A stretch of 64,000 nucleotides of DNA from Falsiroseomonas bella (GCF_003173615.1 NZ_QGNA01000002.1:558001-622000); one strand, 5' to 3'. Positions 34,438 to 43,660 are shown, counted from the stretch's first letter. A program made the numbers and translations. Notes: generated by a model from the letters alone, not told the origin.

Positions 34438-35424
34438 TCAGCCGGCCAGCGCGCGCAGCAGCGTGGAGCCGGGGTTGCTCGGCTCGAACAGGTGCAGGCC
34501 GAGCTCCTCGGCCAGCGCCTCGCAGGCCAGCAGGCCGCGGAGCGGGTTGCCCGCGGCATCGAGCCGCGGGCTGAACACGCCGATGCCGAGCTGGCGGTTC
34601 ACCACTGCCAGCAGGCCGCCGCCGACGCCGCTCTTCGCCGGCACGCCGACGCGGCAGGCCCAGTCGCCGGCGCCGTCATAGAGGCCGCAGGTGAACATGA
34701 CGGAGAGCGTGTCCCGCACCGCCTCCACCCCGAACACCTCGGCGCCGGTCACCGGGTTGGTGCCGACATTGGCGAGCGTCGCGCCCATCAGCGCCAGGTC
34801 GCGCGCGGTGACGGAAAGCGAGCACTGGCGGAAATAGATGTCCACCGCTTCCTCCGCCGCCACGCCGAACACGCCGGCGCCGTGCAGCAGATGCGCGAGC
34901 GCGCGGTTGCGGTGCCCCGTCGCCGCTTCCGAGTGATAGACCGCCTGGTCGAGCGTCAGCGGCCGGCCGGCGGCGCGCGAAAGACGGTCCTGCAGGGTGG
35001 GGAAGGCCTGGGCGCCGAGCGCATCGCCGAGCAGCCCCGCCACGGCGATCGCGCCGGCATTCACCATGGGGTTGAAGGGGCGGCTGCGCGCCGGGTCCAG
35101 CACCAGGGCGTTGAAGGCTTCCGCCATCGGCTGCACGCCCACCGCGCGCCGCACCGCGGCCTGGCCCAGCAGGTCCAGTGCCAGCGCGTAGCCGTAGGGC
35201 TTCGAGACGGACTGGATGGTGAAAGGATGGGCGGTGTCGCCGACCTCCTCGACCTTGCCCTCGTTGGTGGCGACCGCGAGGCCGAACAGGTCGGGCGGCA
35301 CGACGGCGAGGGCCGGGATGTAGTTCGCCACGGCGCCGTCCTGCACCGAGGCAAGCCGGGCATGGGTCTGCGCCAGGATCTGCTGCAGCTGGGTCTGGGC
35401 GGGGTGGCGGTCAGGCATGCGCAT
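34438..35424 (-). CDS. glsA: Glutaminase A
   Basis: 328 residues. Hydrolyses glutamine to glutamate and ammonia. It belongs to the serine beta-lactamase-like glutaminase family: the SxxK pair is in TIQSVSKPYGYAL, with NPMVNAGAI, Asn/Glu sites in SEAATGHRNRALAHLL, and CGLYDGAGDWACRVG followed by VPAKSGVGGG near the end. AAGGAAG lies 5 nt before the ATG at 35424, which decides the start over an upstream frame. Single gene, divergent from the ferric-binding protein. Confidence 0.94.
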   Translation of the reverse strand: MRMPDRHPAQTQLQQILAQTHARLASVQDGAVANYIPALAVVPPDLFGLAVATNEGKVEEVGDTAHPFTIQSVSKPYGYALALDLLGQAAVRRAVGVQPMAEAFNALVLDPARSRPFNPMVNAGAIAVAGLLGDALGAQAFPTLQDRLSRAAGRPLTLDQAVYHSEAATGHRNRALAHLLHGAGVFGVAAEEAVDIYFRQCSLSVTARDLALMGATLANVGTNPVTGAEVFGVEAVRDTLSVMFTCGLYDGAGDWACRVGVPAKSGVGGGLLAVVNRQLGIGVFSPRLDAAGNPLRGLLACEALAEELGLHLFEPSNPGSTLLRALAG

Positions 35425-35523
35425 CGCGGCTTCCTTGTCTGGAACCGTGCGCGTTTCTCCCTGGTCCCTGCGTAGCCGAGCGAAGCCCGTCAACGCAATC
35501 GGTAGCGGGTGCGGCTGGGCCAC

Positions 35524-35550
35524 TTGCGAACGGTTCTCATTTGCGATAAG
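35524..35550 (+). promoter_or_regulatory. Fur box upstream of ferric-binding protein gene
   Basis: TTGCGAACGGTTCTCATTTG (35524-35543) continuing CGATAAG matches the TGCGAA-x-TTCTCATTTGC layout of alphaproteobacterial Fur sites, with a 19-bp imperfect dyad at 35526-35544. It lies 35-55 nt before the ATG of the iron-binding protein, where Fur with iron would block transcription. It is also in the upstream region of glsA, 100 nt from that gene's start. Confidence 0.7.
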
Positions 35551-35578
35551 TCACCGCAACAGCGCTCAGGAGACCGCC

Positions 35579-36646
35579 ATGACCCACACGAACTCAGCCC
35601 CGCCCGCCTCGCGCCCGACCGCCCTCGGCCGCCGGGCGCTGCTCGGGGCCGCCGGCGCCGGGCTGTTCCTGCCCAGGCTCGGGCAGGCGCAGGACCGCAC
35701 GCTCGCGATCTATTCCTCCCGCCACTACGACACGGACCGCGAGCTCTATGACGGCTTCACCCGGCAGAGCGGCGTCCGCGTCCGGCTGATCGAGGCGAAT
35801 GTGGACCAGTTGCTGGAGCGCATCCGTGCCGAGGGCGCGAACAGCCCCGCCGATGTGCTCGTGACCGTGGATGCGGGCCGCCTGGCGCGGGCGAAGGACG
35901 CGGGCGTGCTGCTGCCGATCCGCTCCACCACCCTGGATTCGCGCATCCCGGCCCATCTCCGCGACCCGGAGGGCGCCTGGTTCGGCTTCTCCGTCCGCGC
36001 CCGCGTCGTGATGTACGACAAGGCGAAGGGCCTGCCGGCCGGCCTCGCCCGCTACGAGGACCTGGCGAAGCCCGATTTCCGCGGCATGGTCTCCACGCGC
36101 TCCTCCTCCAACATCTATTCCATCGGCTGGACGGCCAGCATGATCGCGGCGAACGGGCCGGAGGCGACCGAGGCCTGGGCCCGCGGGATCGCGGCCAATC
36201 TCTCCCGCCCGCCGCAGGGCGGCGACAGCGACCAGATCCGCGCCGTGGCGGCCGGGCAGGGGCGGCTTGCGATCTCCAACACCTACTATCTCGGCCTGCT
36301 GCACCGCTCGGCCCGCGCGGAGGACCGCGCGATCGCGGACCGCATGGCGGTGCTGTTCCCCAACCAGGGCGACCGGGGCACGCATGTGAACATCTCGGGC
36401 GCCGGCGTGGTGCGCACCGCGCCGAACAGGGAGGCGGCGCAGGCCTTCCTGGAATACCTCTCCTCGCCGCCGGCCCAGGCCATCTTCGCGGATGGCAACA
36501 TGGAGTATCCGGTGGTCGCCGATGCGCAGCCGCATGCCTTCCTGCGCAGCCTGGGCAATTTCCGCCAGGACCCGCTGAACGCGGCGCGCATGGCGGAGCT
36601 GAGCCCGGAGGCGCTGCGCATCATGCAGCGCGCCGGCTGGCGCTGA
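35579..36646 (+). CDS. Ferric iron ABC transporter substrate-binding protein (FbpA/FutA-like)
   Basis: 355 residues. The signal is Tat-like (LGRRALLGAAGAGLFLPRL) with cleavage near AQA/QDR. The mature protein follows the FbpA plan: LAIYSSRHYDTDRELYDGFT at the N-terminus, ADVLVTVDAGRLARAKDAG, WFGFSVRARVVMYDK, and the iron-binding dityrosine in ISNTYYLGLL. It captures Fe(III) in the periplasm for an ABC permease. The cognate permease candidate is at 41498-43180; an ATPase is not in the window. GGAGACC precedes the ATG and a Fur box lies upstream. Confidence 0.92.
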   Translation: MTHTNSAPPASRPTALGRRALLGAAGAGLFLPRLGQAQDRTLAIYSSRHYDTDRELYDGFTRQSGVRVRLIEANVDQLLERIRAEGANSPADVLVTVDAGRLARAKDAGVLLPIRSTTLDSRIPAHLRDPEGAWFGFSVRARVVMYDKAKGLPAGLARYEDLAKPDFRGMVSTRSSSNIYSIGWTASMIAANGPEATEAWARGIAANLSRPPQGGDSDQIRAVAAGQGRLAISNTYYLGLLHRSARAEDRAIADRMAVLFPNQGDRGTHVNISGAGVVRTAPNREAAQAFLEYLSSPPAQAIFADGNMEYPVVADAQPHAFLRSLGNFRQDPLNAARMAELSPEALRIMQRAGWR

Positions 36647-36680
36647 GCGGGAGGCGGAGCATTCCTGCTCCGCCCCTTCG

Positions 36681-37646
36681 TCAGCCCCAGTTCCAGGGCG
36701 ACGGCACGAAGGAAAAACCCTGGCCTCGGCTCTCGACATGACCGAGGCCTGGCCAGGGGAAGTGATAGCCCAGCACCTGCAGGCGCTCAGTCGCGGCCAT
36801 GTCCAGCACGCGCCTGCGCGTGGCGGCGGCCATGGCGGGATCGGCGTCGAAGCCGAAGGGCCAGTCGGGACGCTGCAGCGCCAGCACCGAATGGTTGGCG
36901 ACGTCGCCCATCACCAGCAGGCGCTGCCCCTCGCTCTCGATGTGGAAGCTGACATGGCCGAGGGTGTGGCCATGCGTCGGCACGGCGCGGATGCCGGGCA
37001 CCACCTCGCCGGCCGGCGCGAGCGTGGCGAAGCGTGCGCGGCGGGGCAGCACCACCTCCCGCGTACCGGCGACGAGGGTGCGCAGCGGCTCCGGCAGGGA
37101 GAGGTTGGACTCGGCGGTCCAGAACTCGATGTCCGCGCCCGTCATCAGGAAGCGCGCATTGGGGAAGACATCGGCGCCCGAGGCGTCGGCGATGCCCCAG
37201 CTGTGGTCGGCATGCGCATGGGTGAAGGCGACCACGTCCACCTCCGCCGGGCCGATGCCGGCAGCGGCGAGGGACTGCGGCAGGCGGCCGGTGCCGGGGC
37301 CGAAGGCCGGCTTCGGGCCGACACCCGCGTCGAGCAGCACCAGCTCGCGCCCGGTGTTCACGACCAGGCAGTTCACGAAGGTCGGCAGGCGGTCGGTCGG
37401 CAGGAAGGCGGCGCGGAGCGCCGCGGTGACCTCGGCCTCCGTCGCGACATTGCCGCCGAAGGTCGGGTGGGGCGGTGCGAGGTTGATCGCGCCGTCCGAG
37501 ATCACCGTGCATTCGAAGGCGCCCAGCTTGAAGCGGTACCAGCCCGCCACCTGGCCGCCGCGCATCGGCGCCGCGGCATGGGCCGGCATGGCGCTCGCCC
37601 CCAGCAGGGCCAGGCCGGCGCCGAGCGCCGATCGTCGCGTGAGCAT
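36681..37646 (-). CDS. Exported MBL-fold metallohydrolase
   Basis: 321 residues. MLTRRSALGAGLALLGASAM is a Tat-type signal with a cleavage site at AHA/AAP. The metal motif is AFTHAHADHSWG, with later His/Asp ligands in PTHGHTLGHVSF, MGDVANHSVL and YHFPWPGLGHV. Layout resembles the lactonase/quorum-quenching and related exported MBL hydrolases, but substrate cannot be told. Start has GGGAGAG upstream. It begins 17 nt after the GH3 gene, making it the last member of an acylase-GH3-MBL operon. Convergent with the ferric-binding protein. Confidence 0.9.
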   Translation of the reverse strand: MLTRRSALGAGLALLGASAMPAHAAAPMRGGQVAGWYRFKLGAFECTVISDGAINLAPPHPTFGGNVATEAEVTAALRAAFLPTDRLPTFVNCLVVNTGRELVLLDAGVGPKPAFGPGTGRLPQSLAAAGIGPAEVDVVAFTHAHADHSWGIADASGADVFPNARFLMTGADIEFWTAESNLSLPEPLRTLVAGTREVVLPRRARFATLAPAGEVVPGIRAVPTHGHTLGHVSFHIESEGQRLLVMGDVANHSVLALQRPDWPFGFDADPAMAAATRRRVLDMAATERLQVLGYHFPWPGLGHVESRGQGFSFVPSPWNWG

Positions 37647-37663
37647 GAGTCTCTCCCGTTGCG

Positions 37664-39160
37664 TCAGGTCGTTGAAGAAGGTGCGGCTTCGCCCCCGGAG
37701 GTCAATGCCGCCGCGGCCCTGGCGAAGCGCGCGGGATCCGCGATGACCCGCGGCACCTTGTGCTGGCCGCCGAGCTTGCCTTGCGCGCGCATCCAGGTCT
37801 CGAAGCGGCCGGGCGGGACGAGGTCCACCGCGGGCGGCAGCATCTGCCCGCCCTTCCGGTGCGCGGCGTAGTCGTCGTTGTCGGCTGCGAGCGCCGCATC
37901 CAGGCGCTGCGCCAGCGAGGCGGCGTCCGGCGCCGCGTCGGTTTCCAGGATCAGGCGGTGACGGCCGAGTTCGCCCACGAATTCCGGGCCGCAGCACCAT
38001 TCGCCGAAGCGGATTCCGGTTGTCGCGAGCGCTGTCGCCAGTTCCTCACCGGTCACGTGCTCGCCGAAGGTGGAGAGCATCCAGGCGGTGCGGCCCGTCA
38101 CCAGCAGGCGCGGCGGCGCGCGCTCCACGAAGCGCACCACGTCGCCGAGAATGTAGGCGAAGAGGCCGGCATTGCTGGAAAGCACGAGGGCGTAGTCCAC
38201 GCCCGTCTCGACCGTGGCGGCCCAGTGGCGCGTAGGCACCGGCGCGTCGAGCTCCTCGACCGGCACGAACTCGAAGAAGCAGCCGCGGTCGAGCACCAGG
38301 CGCATGCCCTCGCCCTCGCCGCGGTCCTGGATGGCGCAGAAGCCCTCGCTGGCGGGATAGACCTCGCGGGTGGAACAGCCGGACGGCAGGAAGGGCGCGA
38401 TGCGGTCGCGATAGGGCGCCCAGGCGACGCCGCCATGGATCAGCAACTCGAGGTTCGGGAAAGGCGGCGCACCGTCCTGAGCCATGCGGTGCAGCAGCAT
38501 CAGCAGCCAGGAGGGTGTGCCGGTCAGCACGCGGACATCCTCGCGCGGCACGCGGGCGACCAGCGCGGCCAGCTTCGTGTCCCAGTCGGGGATCAGGGCG
38601 AGGTCCTCCGGCGGCCAGGCGCGGCTGCTGAGGATGCGCGGCACTTCATGGGCGGCGATGCCCGAGAGATCGCCCGCGCGCACCCCGGGCGCCAGTTCCT
38701 GCAGCGCGGTGGAGCCGCCGAGCAGGAAGCTCAGGCCGGCGAAGGGCCGCGAGCGCGGATGGGCGCGCAGGTGCCAGGCCAGCGTATCGAGCGCCGCGCC
38801 GCGGTTCGCAGCCATCTGCGCGCGGGTCACGGGGATGTATTTCGTGGTGCCGGAGGTGGTGCCGGAGGAGAGCGCGAGATACGGGATGCGCCCCGGCCAG
38901 CTCACGCCGTCCAGCACCGGAAAGGCCGGCTGCCACCAGTCGGCCCAAAAATCCTCGTAGCGGCGGAGCGGCACACGCGCCTGGAACTCGGCGACCGAGC
39001 GGATCGCGTCGAAGCCATGCGCGCGGCCGAAGCGCGTGGCGCGCGAAGTGCGGAGAAGCCGCAGCAACAGCGCCTCCTGCGCCGCCGCGGCATCGAGCGA
39101 TTCCATCCGCGCCACGCGCGCGCGGCACAAAAGCCTAAGGATCGGCGTTCCGTCCAGCAT
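37664..39160 (-). CDS. GH3-family acyl-adenylating enzyme (acyl-acid amido synthetase-like)
   Basis: 498 residues. The family is named for plant GH3 auxin-conjugating enzymes, which adenylate a carboxylic acid and join it to an amino acid. The three ATP motifs are present: SSGTTSGTTKYIPVT (about residue 98), VYPASEGFCAIQD and YILGDVVRFVE, plus EHVTGEEL. Bacterial members have mostly unknown substrates. The start MLDGTPIL at 39160 shares one base with the stop of the upstream acylase (TGATG), so the two are translationally coupled; the exported MBL hydrolase follows after 17 nt. Confidence 0.92.
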   Translation of the reverse strand: MLDGTPILRLLCRARVARMESLDAAAAQEALLLRLLRTSRATRFGRAHGFDAIRSVAEFQARVPLRRYEDFWADWWQPAFPVLDGVSWPGRIPYLALSSGTTSGTTKYIPVTRAQMAANRGAALDTLAWHLRAHPRSRPFAGLSFLLGGSTALQELAPGVRAGDLSGIAAHEVPRILSSRAWPPEDLALIPDWDTKLAALVARVPREDVRVLTGTPSWLLMLLHRMAQDGAPPFPNLELLIHGGVAWAPYRDRIAPFLPSGCSTREVYPASEGFCAIQDRGEGEGMRLVLDRGCFFEFVPVEELDAPVPTRHWAATVETGVDYALVLSSNAGLFAYILGDVVRFVERAPPRLLVTGRTAWMLSTFGEHVTGEELATALATTGIRFGEWCCGPEFVGELGRHRLILETDAAPDAASLAQRLDAALAADNDDYAAHRKGGQMLPPAVDLVPPGRFETWMRAQGKLGGQHKVPRVIADPARFARAAAALTSGGEAAPSSTT

Positions 39161-41433
39161 CAGCGGGGCACGATCCGGCTCACGCGCGGGAACTCCGCGG
39201 CCACGCTTTCGGGACGCAGCGGCACGCGGATGCTGCGGCCCTCGCGCCAGAGCGGCACCTGGTCCATGAAGGCGGCGGAGCCGATCCACCCATCCTGGCC
39301 GCCCCACAGGGTGAACCAGTTGGCGTCGGGATCGGCCATGTCGCTGACATGCCGCGCCATGGAGCCGAAACTGGCCGGCCGCGGCGCATCGCCGATCAGG
39401 CCGTGGCTTGTCTTCATCGGCGTCTCGCGCGAGCCGCCGGTCGGGTAGTCCGCATAGACGAAGAAGCGGCCCAGCGCAGGCAGATTCACCAGCCAATGCG
39501 CGGCACGCAGCCGGTGCATCTCGCCCCAGGTGCCCAGCCGGTCGTGATCCGCCTGCGCGGCGCGCGCCGCTTGGCGCAGCACCGACTCGCGCCGGGCGGG
39601 ATCGAGCGCATCGAGGTCGCGCAGCAGGAAGGCGGTGAGGAAATTCCACTGCGTCTCGGCGCCGCGCGGATTGCCGGTGGCGTCGCGCCGGCTTTCCGGC
39701 ACCAGGGCCGGCACCAGGTGGCGCAGCAGCGCCTCGAAGGCCACGGGCGCGCGGCTGTCGGCGGCGTAGTCGCCCTGCCAGCCGGCGAGCGCCGCGGCGA
39801 GGCGCGGCGCGGGATGCCCGCCCGGCAGCGCGGCGAGACGTTCATTGAGCCCTGCCGCGAGCAGCGCCGCGCGGGGCGAGCGGATGTCACGCTGGATAGC
39901 GGCCATGCTTTCGGGCGTGTGGCGCAGCGTCTCGGCCAGAAGCTGCTCCAGCCGCAGGACGCGGTCGTCGTCGGAGAAGAAGAAGCCGAGCGGCGGCGCA
40001 CCCGGCCGCTCCGCCCAGCGCGGCCGGTTGTTGGCCGAGGCGAGGGCGCCCTGCGTCGGCGCGGTCTCGGCCGGCAGGGTGCGCGCGTCTCGCAGCCTCG
40101 CCCAGGCCTCGGTCGCGGCCGGATCGCGCGCATCGAGCACGAAATCCTGCGCGGGAAAGCCAGCACGGTCGGGCAGCGTTGCGGCGATGAAGCGGCCGAC
40201 GCGGCCCCGGCTGTCCGCCCAGAGCATGGTCTGCGCCGAGACGCCGAAGCCCGCGAAGGCGTCGCGGAAGCTGTCGCCATCGGTCGCGCGAGCGGCGCGC
40301 AGCAGGGCGGTGATCTCGTCCGTCGGCTTGTGCCCGGCCCAGCGCAGCGCGAGCGTCGCGCCATTCGCGGGCAGCAGCGCTGCATCCGTCATCACCGGGC
40401 CGAGCGGCGTGACGCGCAGGCTGCGCTCCGTCGTGAACCACAGGCGCTGGCGGATGCGCGCCGTCTCCGTGCGGAAGGCCTCGGGCGGCAGCGTGCTCAC
40501 GTCGAACAGGTCGGAGGAGGCGGCGCGCAGATTGGTGCCACCCCAGGCGACATGCGGATTGCGCCCGACGCCGAGGATCGGCAGGCCCGGCACCATCAGC
40601 CCGACGGCGTGGAAGGACGGCGAGCGCATGCCGACCACCAGCCAGAGATTGGGCATGTTGAGCCCGAGATGCGGGTCGGAGGCGATCAGCGCACCTCCGG
40701 TCGCGCTGCGCGCGGCGCCGACGGCGACCGTGTTGCTGCCGCTGCGCGACGTGCCCTCCAGGATCGCCTGCAGCAGCCCGGCCTGCTGCGCGCCGACCGG
40801 ATTGCCGCCGGCTTCCCGCGTGCGCGCCCAGAGCTCGGCGAAGCCCGGCTGGCCGCGCTGCGGCAGCAGCGAGAGATAGGCCAGCCAGTTGATGTCGGTG
40901 CCGGCCAGGCGGCCGACGGCGAGCAGGTCTTCTTCCGTGATGTCCTCGGCGCCCAGTCCGAGCAGGCCGGCCTCCGGCGGGCGCGGCCCGTTGCGCAGCG
41001 CGTGGTTCAGGCCGCGCAGGAAGGCCTGGACGAAGCGCCGTGTCTCCGGAGGCCAGGCGGCGACGATCTGCGGCGCCGCGCGGCCGAAGCCGAGGATGCG
41101 CAGCGCATGGTCCACATCCGCCGTGGGCGGGCCCGCGACCTCCGAGAGCCGGCCCTGCGCGATCAGGCGCATCAGCATGACCTGCGCGCCGCGCAGATGC
41201 CCGTGCACCAGGCCGAGCGCGACGGCCAGATCCTCGTCGGTCTCCGCCGTGATCCAGGGTACCATGTGGTCGTTCCAGCGGATCTCGACCGGGCGTGACA
41301 CCGGCGCGCCCGCCACAGGCATGGCGGCGATGCGCTGGTCCACCGGCGCCTGCCGGGGCGAGAGCGCCGAGCAGCCGGGCAGCAGCGAAAGCGCCAGCAG
41401 AAGCGCCGCCCTGGCCTTACGACTGCCCCTCAT
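39160..41433 (-). CDS. Lipoprotein penicillin acylase family Ntn hydrolase
   Basis: 757 residues. Lipobox LLPGCSA (Cys about 21) predicts a lipid-anchored exported protein. The chain has the alpha-spacer-beta layout of the S45 family, with maturation giving an N-terminal Ser at SGSNTVAVG (about residue 230). Other family blocks: DHMVPWITAETDEDLAVALG, GGALIASDPHLGLNMPNLW, NPHVAWGGTN, ASANNRP and TSHGLIGDAPRPASFGSMARHVSDM. The family hydrolyses amide bonds of penicillins, acyl-homoserine lactones or acylated siderophores. First of the coupled acylase-GH3-MBL set, 64 nt after an iron permease. Confidence 0.93.
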   Translation of the reverse strand: MRGSRKARAALLLALSLLPGCSALSPRQAPVDQRIAAMPVAGAPVSRPVEIRWNDHMVPWITAETDEDLAVALGLVHGHLRGAQVMLMRLIAQGRLSEVAGPPTADVDHALRILGFGRAAPQIVAAWPPETRRFVQAFLRGLNHALRNGPRPPEAGLLGLGAEDITEEDLLAVGRLAGTDINWLAYLSLLPQRGQPGFAELWARTREAGGNPVGAQQAGLLQAILEGTSRSGSNTVAVGAARSATGGALIASDPHLGLNMPNLWLVVGMRSPSFHAVGLMVPGLPILGVGRNPHVAWGGTNLRAASSDLFDVSTLPPEAFRTETARIRQRLWFTTERSLRVTPLGPVMTDAALLPANGATLALRWAGHKPTDEITALLRAARATDGDSFRDAFAGFGVSAQTMLWADSRGRVGRFIAATLPDRAGFPAQDFVLDARDPAATEAWARLRDARTLPAETAPTQGALASANNRPRWAERPGAPPLGFFFSDDDRVLRLEQLLAETLRHTPESMAAIQRDIRSPRAALLAAGLNERLAALPGGHPAPRLAAALAGWQGDYAADSRAPVAFEALLRHLVPALVPESRRDATGNPRGAETQWNFLTAFLLRDLDALDPARRESVLRQAARAAQADHDRLGTWGEMHRLRAAHWLVNLPALGRFFVYADYPTGGSRETPMKTSHGLIGDAPRPASFGSMARHVSDMADPDANWFTLWGGQDGWIGSAAFMDQVPLWREGRSIRVPLRPESVAAEFPRVSRIVPR

Positions 41434-41497
41434 CGCGCGTCCCGTCCTGGTGCCGGGCCAGAGATGGCGTGCTGGGGGGCCGCGTCCAGCCCGGCGC

Positions 41498-43180
41498 TCA
41501 GCCCTTGCGCATCGCCCGCACCAGCACGACGACCGGCAGCAGCCCGACCAGCACGATCAGCAGCGCGGCGGTGGAGGCCTCGGCCAGCCTCTCGTCGGAA
41601 GCGAGGTTGTGCACGCGCACCGCCAGCGTGTCGAAGTCGAAGGGCCGCACGATCAGCGTCGCCGGCAATTCCTTCATCGTGTCCACGAAGACCAGCACCG
41701 CGGCGGTGAGCAGCGCGCCGCGGGCCAGCGGCAGCTCCACCTCCCGCACCGCCTGGCCGGGACGGCGGCCGAGCACGCGCGCGGCGGCGAAGAGCGAGGG
41801 CTTGATGCGCGTCAGCCCGCTCTCCACCGAGGACAGCGCGACGCCGAGGAACCGGACCAGATAGGCGAAGACGAGCGCCACGATGGTGCCGGAGAGCAGC
41901 AGGCCGGTGGAGAAGCCGAAGGTCGCGCGCATCCAGGCGTCCAGCGCATTGTCGAACAGCGCGAAGGGCACCAGCGCCCCCACCGCGATGACCGAGCCCG
42001 GGATGGCGTAGCCCAGCGCCGCGACACGGTTGGCTGCGGCACGCAGCGGCGAGGGGTGCAGCCGCTGCGCCCAGGCGAGCAGCGCGGCCAGCACCACCGC
42101 GATGCCGGCGGTGATGGTCGCGAGCGTCAGGCTGTTCAGCGCGAAGGGCAGGGTGCGGCCCGCATCCAGCGGGTCGCCGACCTGCAGCGCCAGCATCAGC
42201 AGCGTGCCGCCCGGCACGACGAAGCCCAGCATCACCGGCATCGCGCAGGCGAGGATCGCTGCGGCCTGCTTCCAGCCCGTCAGCACCACGGGGCGAAGCG
42301 GCGGATGGCGGGTGGTGGTGGGGTGGTAGCGGCGCCCGCCGCGCGACAGCCGCTCCAGCACCAGCAGCATGGCCACCAGGCCCATCAGGCAGACCGCCAG
42401 CTGCGCCGCCGCGGGGCGATCGGCCTGGCCGAACCAGACATCGTAGATGCCGGTGGTGAAGGTGCGCACGGCGAAGTGCTGCACCGTGCCGAAATCCGCC
42501 AGCGTCTCCATGAGCGCGAGGGCGACGCCGGCGGCCAGCGCCGGGCGCGCCATGGGCAGGGCGACATGCAGGAACGTGCGCGGCAGGCCGTGGCCGAGCG
42601 TGCGGCTGGCCTCGAGCAGGCAGACGCTTTGGGTCAGGAAGGCGCCGCGGCAGAGCAGGTAGACATAGGGATACAGCACCGCGGCGAGCATCAGCGCCGC
42701 ACCGGGCAGGCTGCGGATCTCCGGGAACCAGTATTCGCCCCAGCTCAGCCCGGTTGCCGCGCGCAGTGCGGACTGCACCGGTCCGGCCACGTCGAGCAGC
42801 CAGACATAGGCGTAGCCGCAGACATAGGCCGGCATGGCGAGCGGCAGCAGCAGCGCGACCTCCAGCACGGCGCGGCCGCGGAATGCGCAGGCGGAGACGA
42901 GCCACGCGCTGACGGCGCCCATGCTGGCGGTCATGGCGCCCACCAGCAGTGCCAGCGCGACCGAGTTGGCGAGAAGGTCCGGCAGTTCCGTCCGCAGCAG
43001 GTGCCCCCAGGCGGCGCCGCCCGGAGTGAGCGCCGTGACGAGCAGCGCGAGGATGGGCGCGGCGATCAGCGCCGCGACGGCCACCGAGGCCCAGGCCCAG
43101 ATCGGCGTGGCGCGTCGGCGCGGCGCGGCGACCGGCCGCGGTGCCGGCTGCAACGGGCCCGCGGCATCCGTGAACGACAT
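41498..43180 (-). CDS. Iron ABC transporter permease, fused two-domain (FbpB/AfuB-like)
   Basis: 560 residues with about twelve membrane helices in two binding-protein-dependent permease halves. EAA-like loops: ASRTLGHGLPRTFLHVALPM (first half) and AARVLGRRPGQAVREVELPL (second half). Also typical are METLADFGTVQHFAVRTFTTG and VFVDTMKELPATLIVRPFDF, where the latter is a signature of ferric permeases. It would partner the Fur-controlled binding protein at 35579. No FbpC ATPase gene is nearby. Same strand as, and 64 nt upstream of, the acylase gene. Confidence 0.92.
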   Translation of the reverse strand: MSFTDAAGPLQPAPRPVAAPRRRATPIWAWASVAVAALIAAPILALLVTALTPGGAAWGHLLRTELPDLLANSVALALLVGAMTASMGAVSAWLVSACAFRGRAVLEVALLLPLAMPAYVCGYAYVWLLDVAGPVQSALRAATGLSWGEYWFPEIRSLPGAALMLAAVLYPYVYLLCRGAFLTQSVCLLEASRTLGHGLPRTFLHVALPMARPALAAGVALALMETLADFGTVQHFAVRTFTTGIYDVWFGQADRPAAAQLAVCLMGLVAMLLVLERLSRGGRRYHPTTTRHPPLRPVVLTGWKQAAAILACAMPVMLGFVVPGGTLLMLALQVGDPLDAGRTLPFALNSLTLATITAGIAVVLAALLAWAQRLHPSPLRAAANRVAALGYAIPGSVIAVGALVPFALFDNALDAWMRATFGFSTGLLLSGTIVALVFAYLVRFLGVALSSVESGLTRIKPSLFAAARVLGRRPGQAVREVELPLARGALLTAAVLVFVDTMKELPATLIVRPFDFDTLAVRVHNLASDERLAEASTAALLIVLVGLLPVVVLVRAMRKG

Positions 43181-43230
43181 GCCGGCTGTCTACACCGCCG
43201 GCGCGGCGGCGGCCATGCGGGCGGGGAGGA

Positions 43231-43581
43231 TCAGGAGCGCGGCGGCAGGCGCCCGGTGTCGGCGAGCTCCGCCTCGGCCACGAGCTCGGCGGAATCGGCC
43301 AGCGCCGCCGTCAGCGGCAGGCCCAGCGCATGGGCCTCCATGCTGAGGGAGGCGATCTTGGCCCGAAGCCTCTCGGCATCGGCCCGTTCCTCCGACGCGG
43401 CGGCGCCGAGCGCGCGTATCGGGTCCGCGAGGTCGAACACAAGGGTCCTGCTTCCGTCCGGGTTGCGGTTCACCAGGGGCGTCTGCTGCATCAAGAGATG
43501 GAACACTTCGAGATCAGGGTATGTATCGAGCTTGCCGTCCCGGTCCTGGACGAACAACGTTATGCGAGCCGCCCGGCGCAT
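43231..43581 (-). CDS. Small hypothetical protein with coiled-coil segment
   Basis: 116 residues from ATG at 43581 (GGAG 10 nt upstream). Not recognised. The N-terminal half is a compact-looking alpha/beta stretch (ARITLFVQDRDGKLDTYPDL), followed by an Ala/Glu/Arg helix (AAASEERADAERLRAKIASL) with heptad character and an acidic C-terminus. A longer TTG-start frame (to 43671) exists but crosses the probable promoter. It has an AT-rich upstream region with a consensus -35 box, and may be a small regulatory or scaffolding protein, without direct evidence. Confidence 0.6.
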   Translation of the reverse strand: MRRAARITLFVQDRDGKLDTYPDLEVFHLLMQQTPLVNRNPDGSRTLVFDLADPIRALGAAASEERADAERLRAKIASLSMEAHALGLPLTAALADSAELVAEAELADTGRLPPRS

Positions 43582-43660
43582 GGCAGCTACGCTCCAATCC
43601 GGTGGTCGATTGCAGCCTGCATGCCAAACGCGCTCTCGCCGCTCCAGTGTTGCGCCTAAA

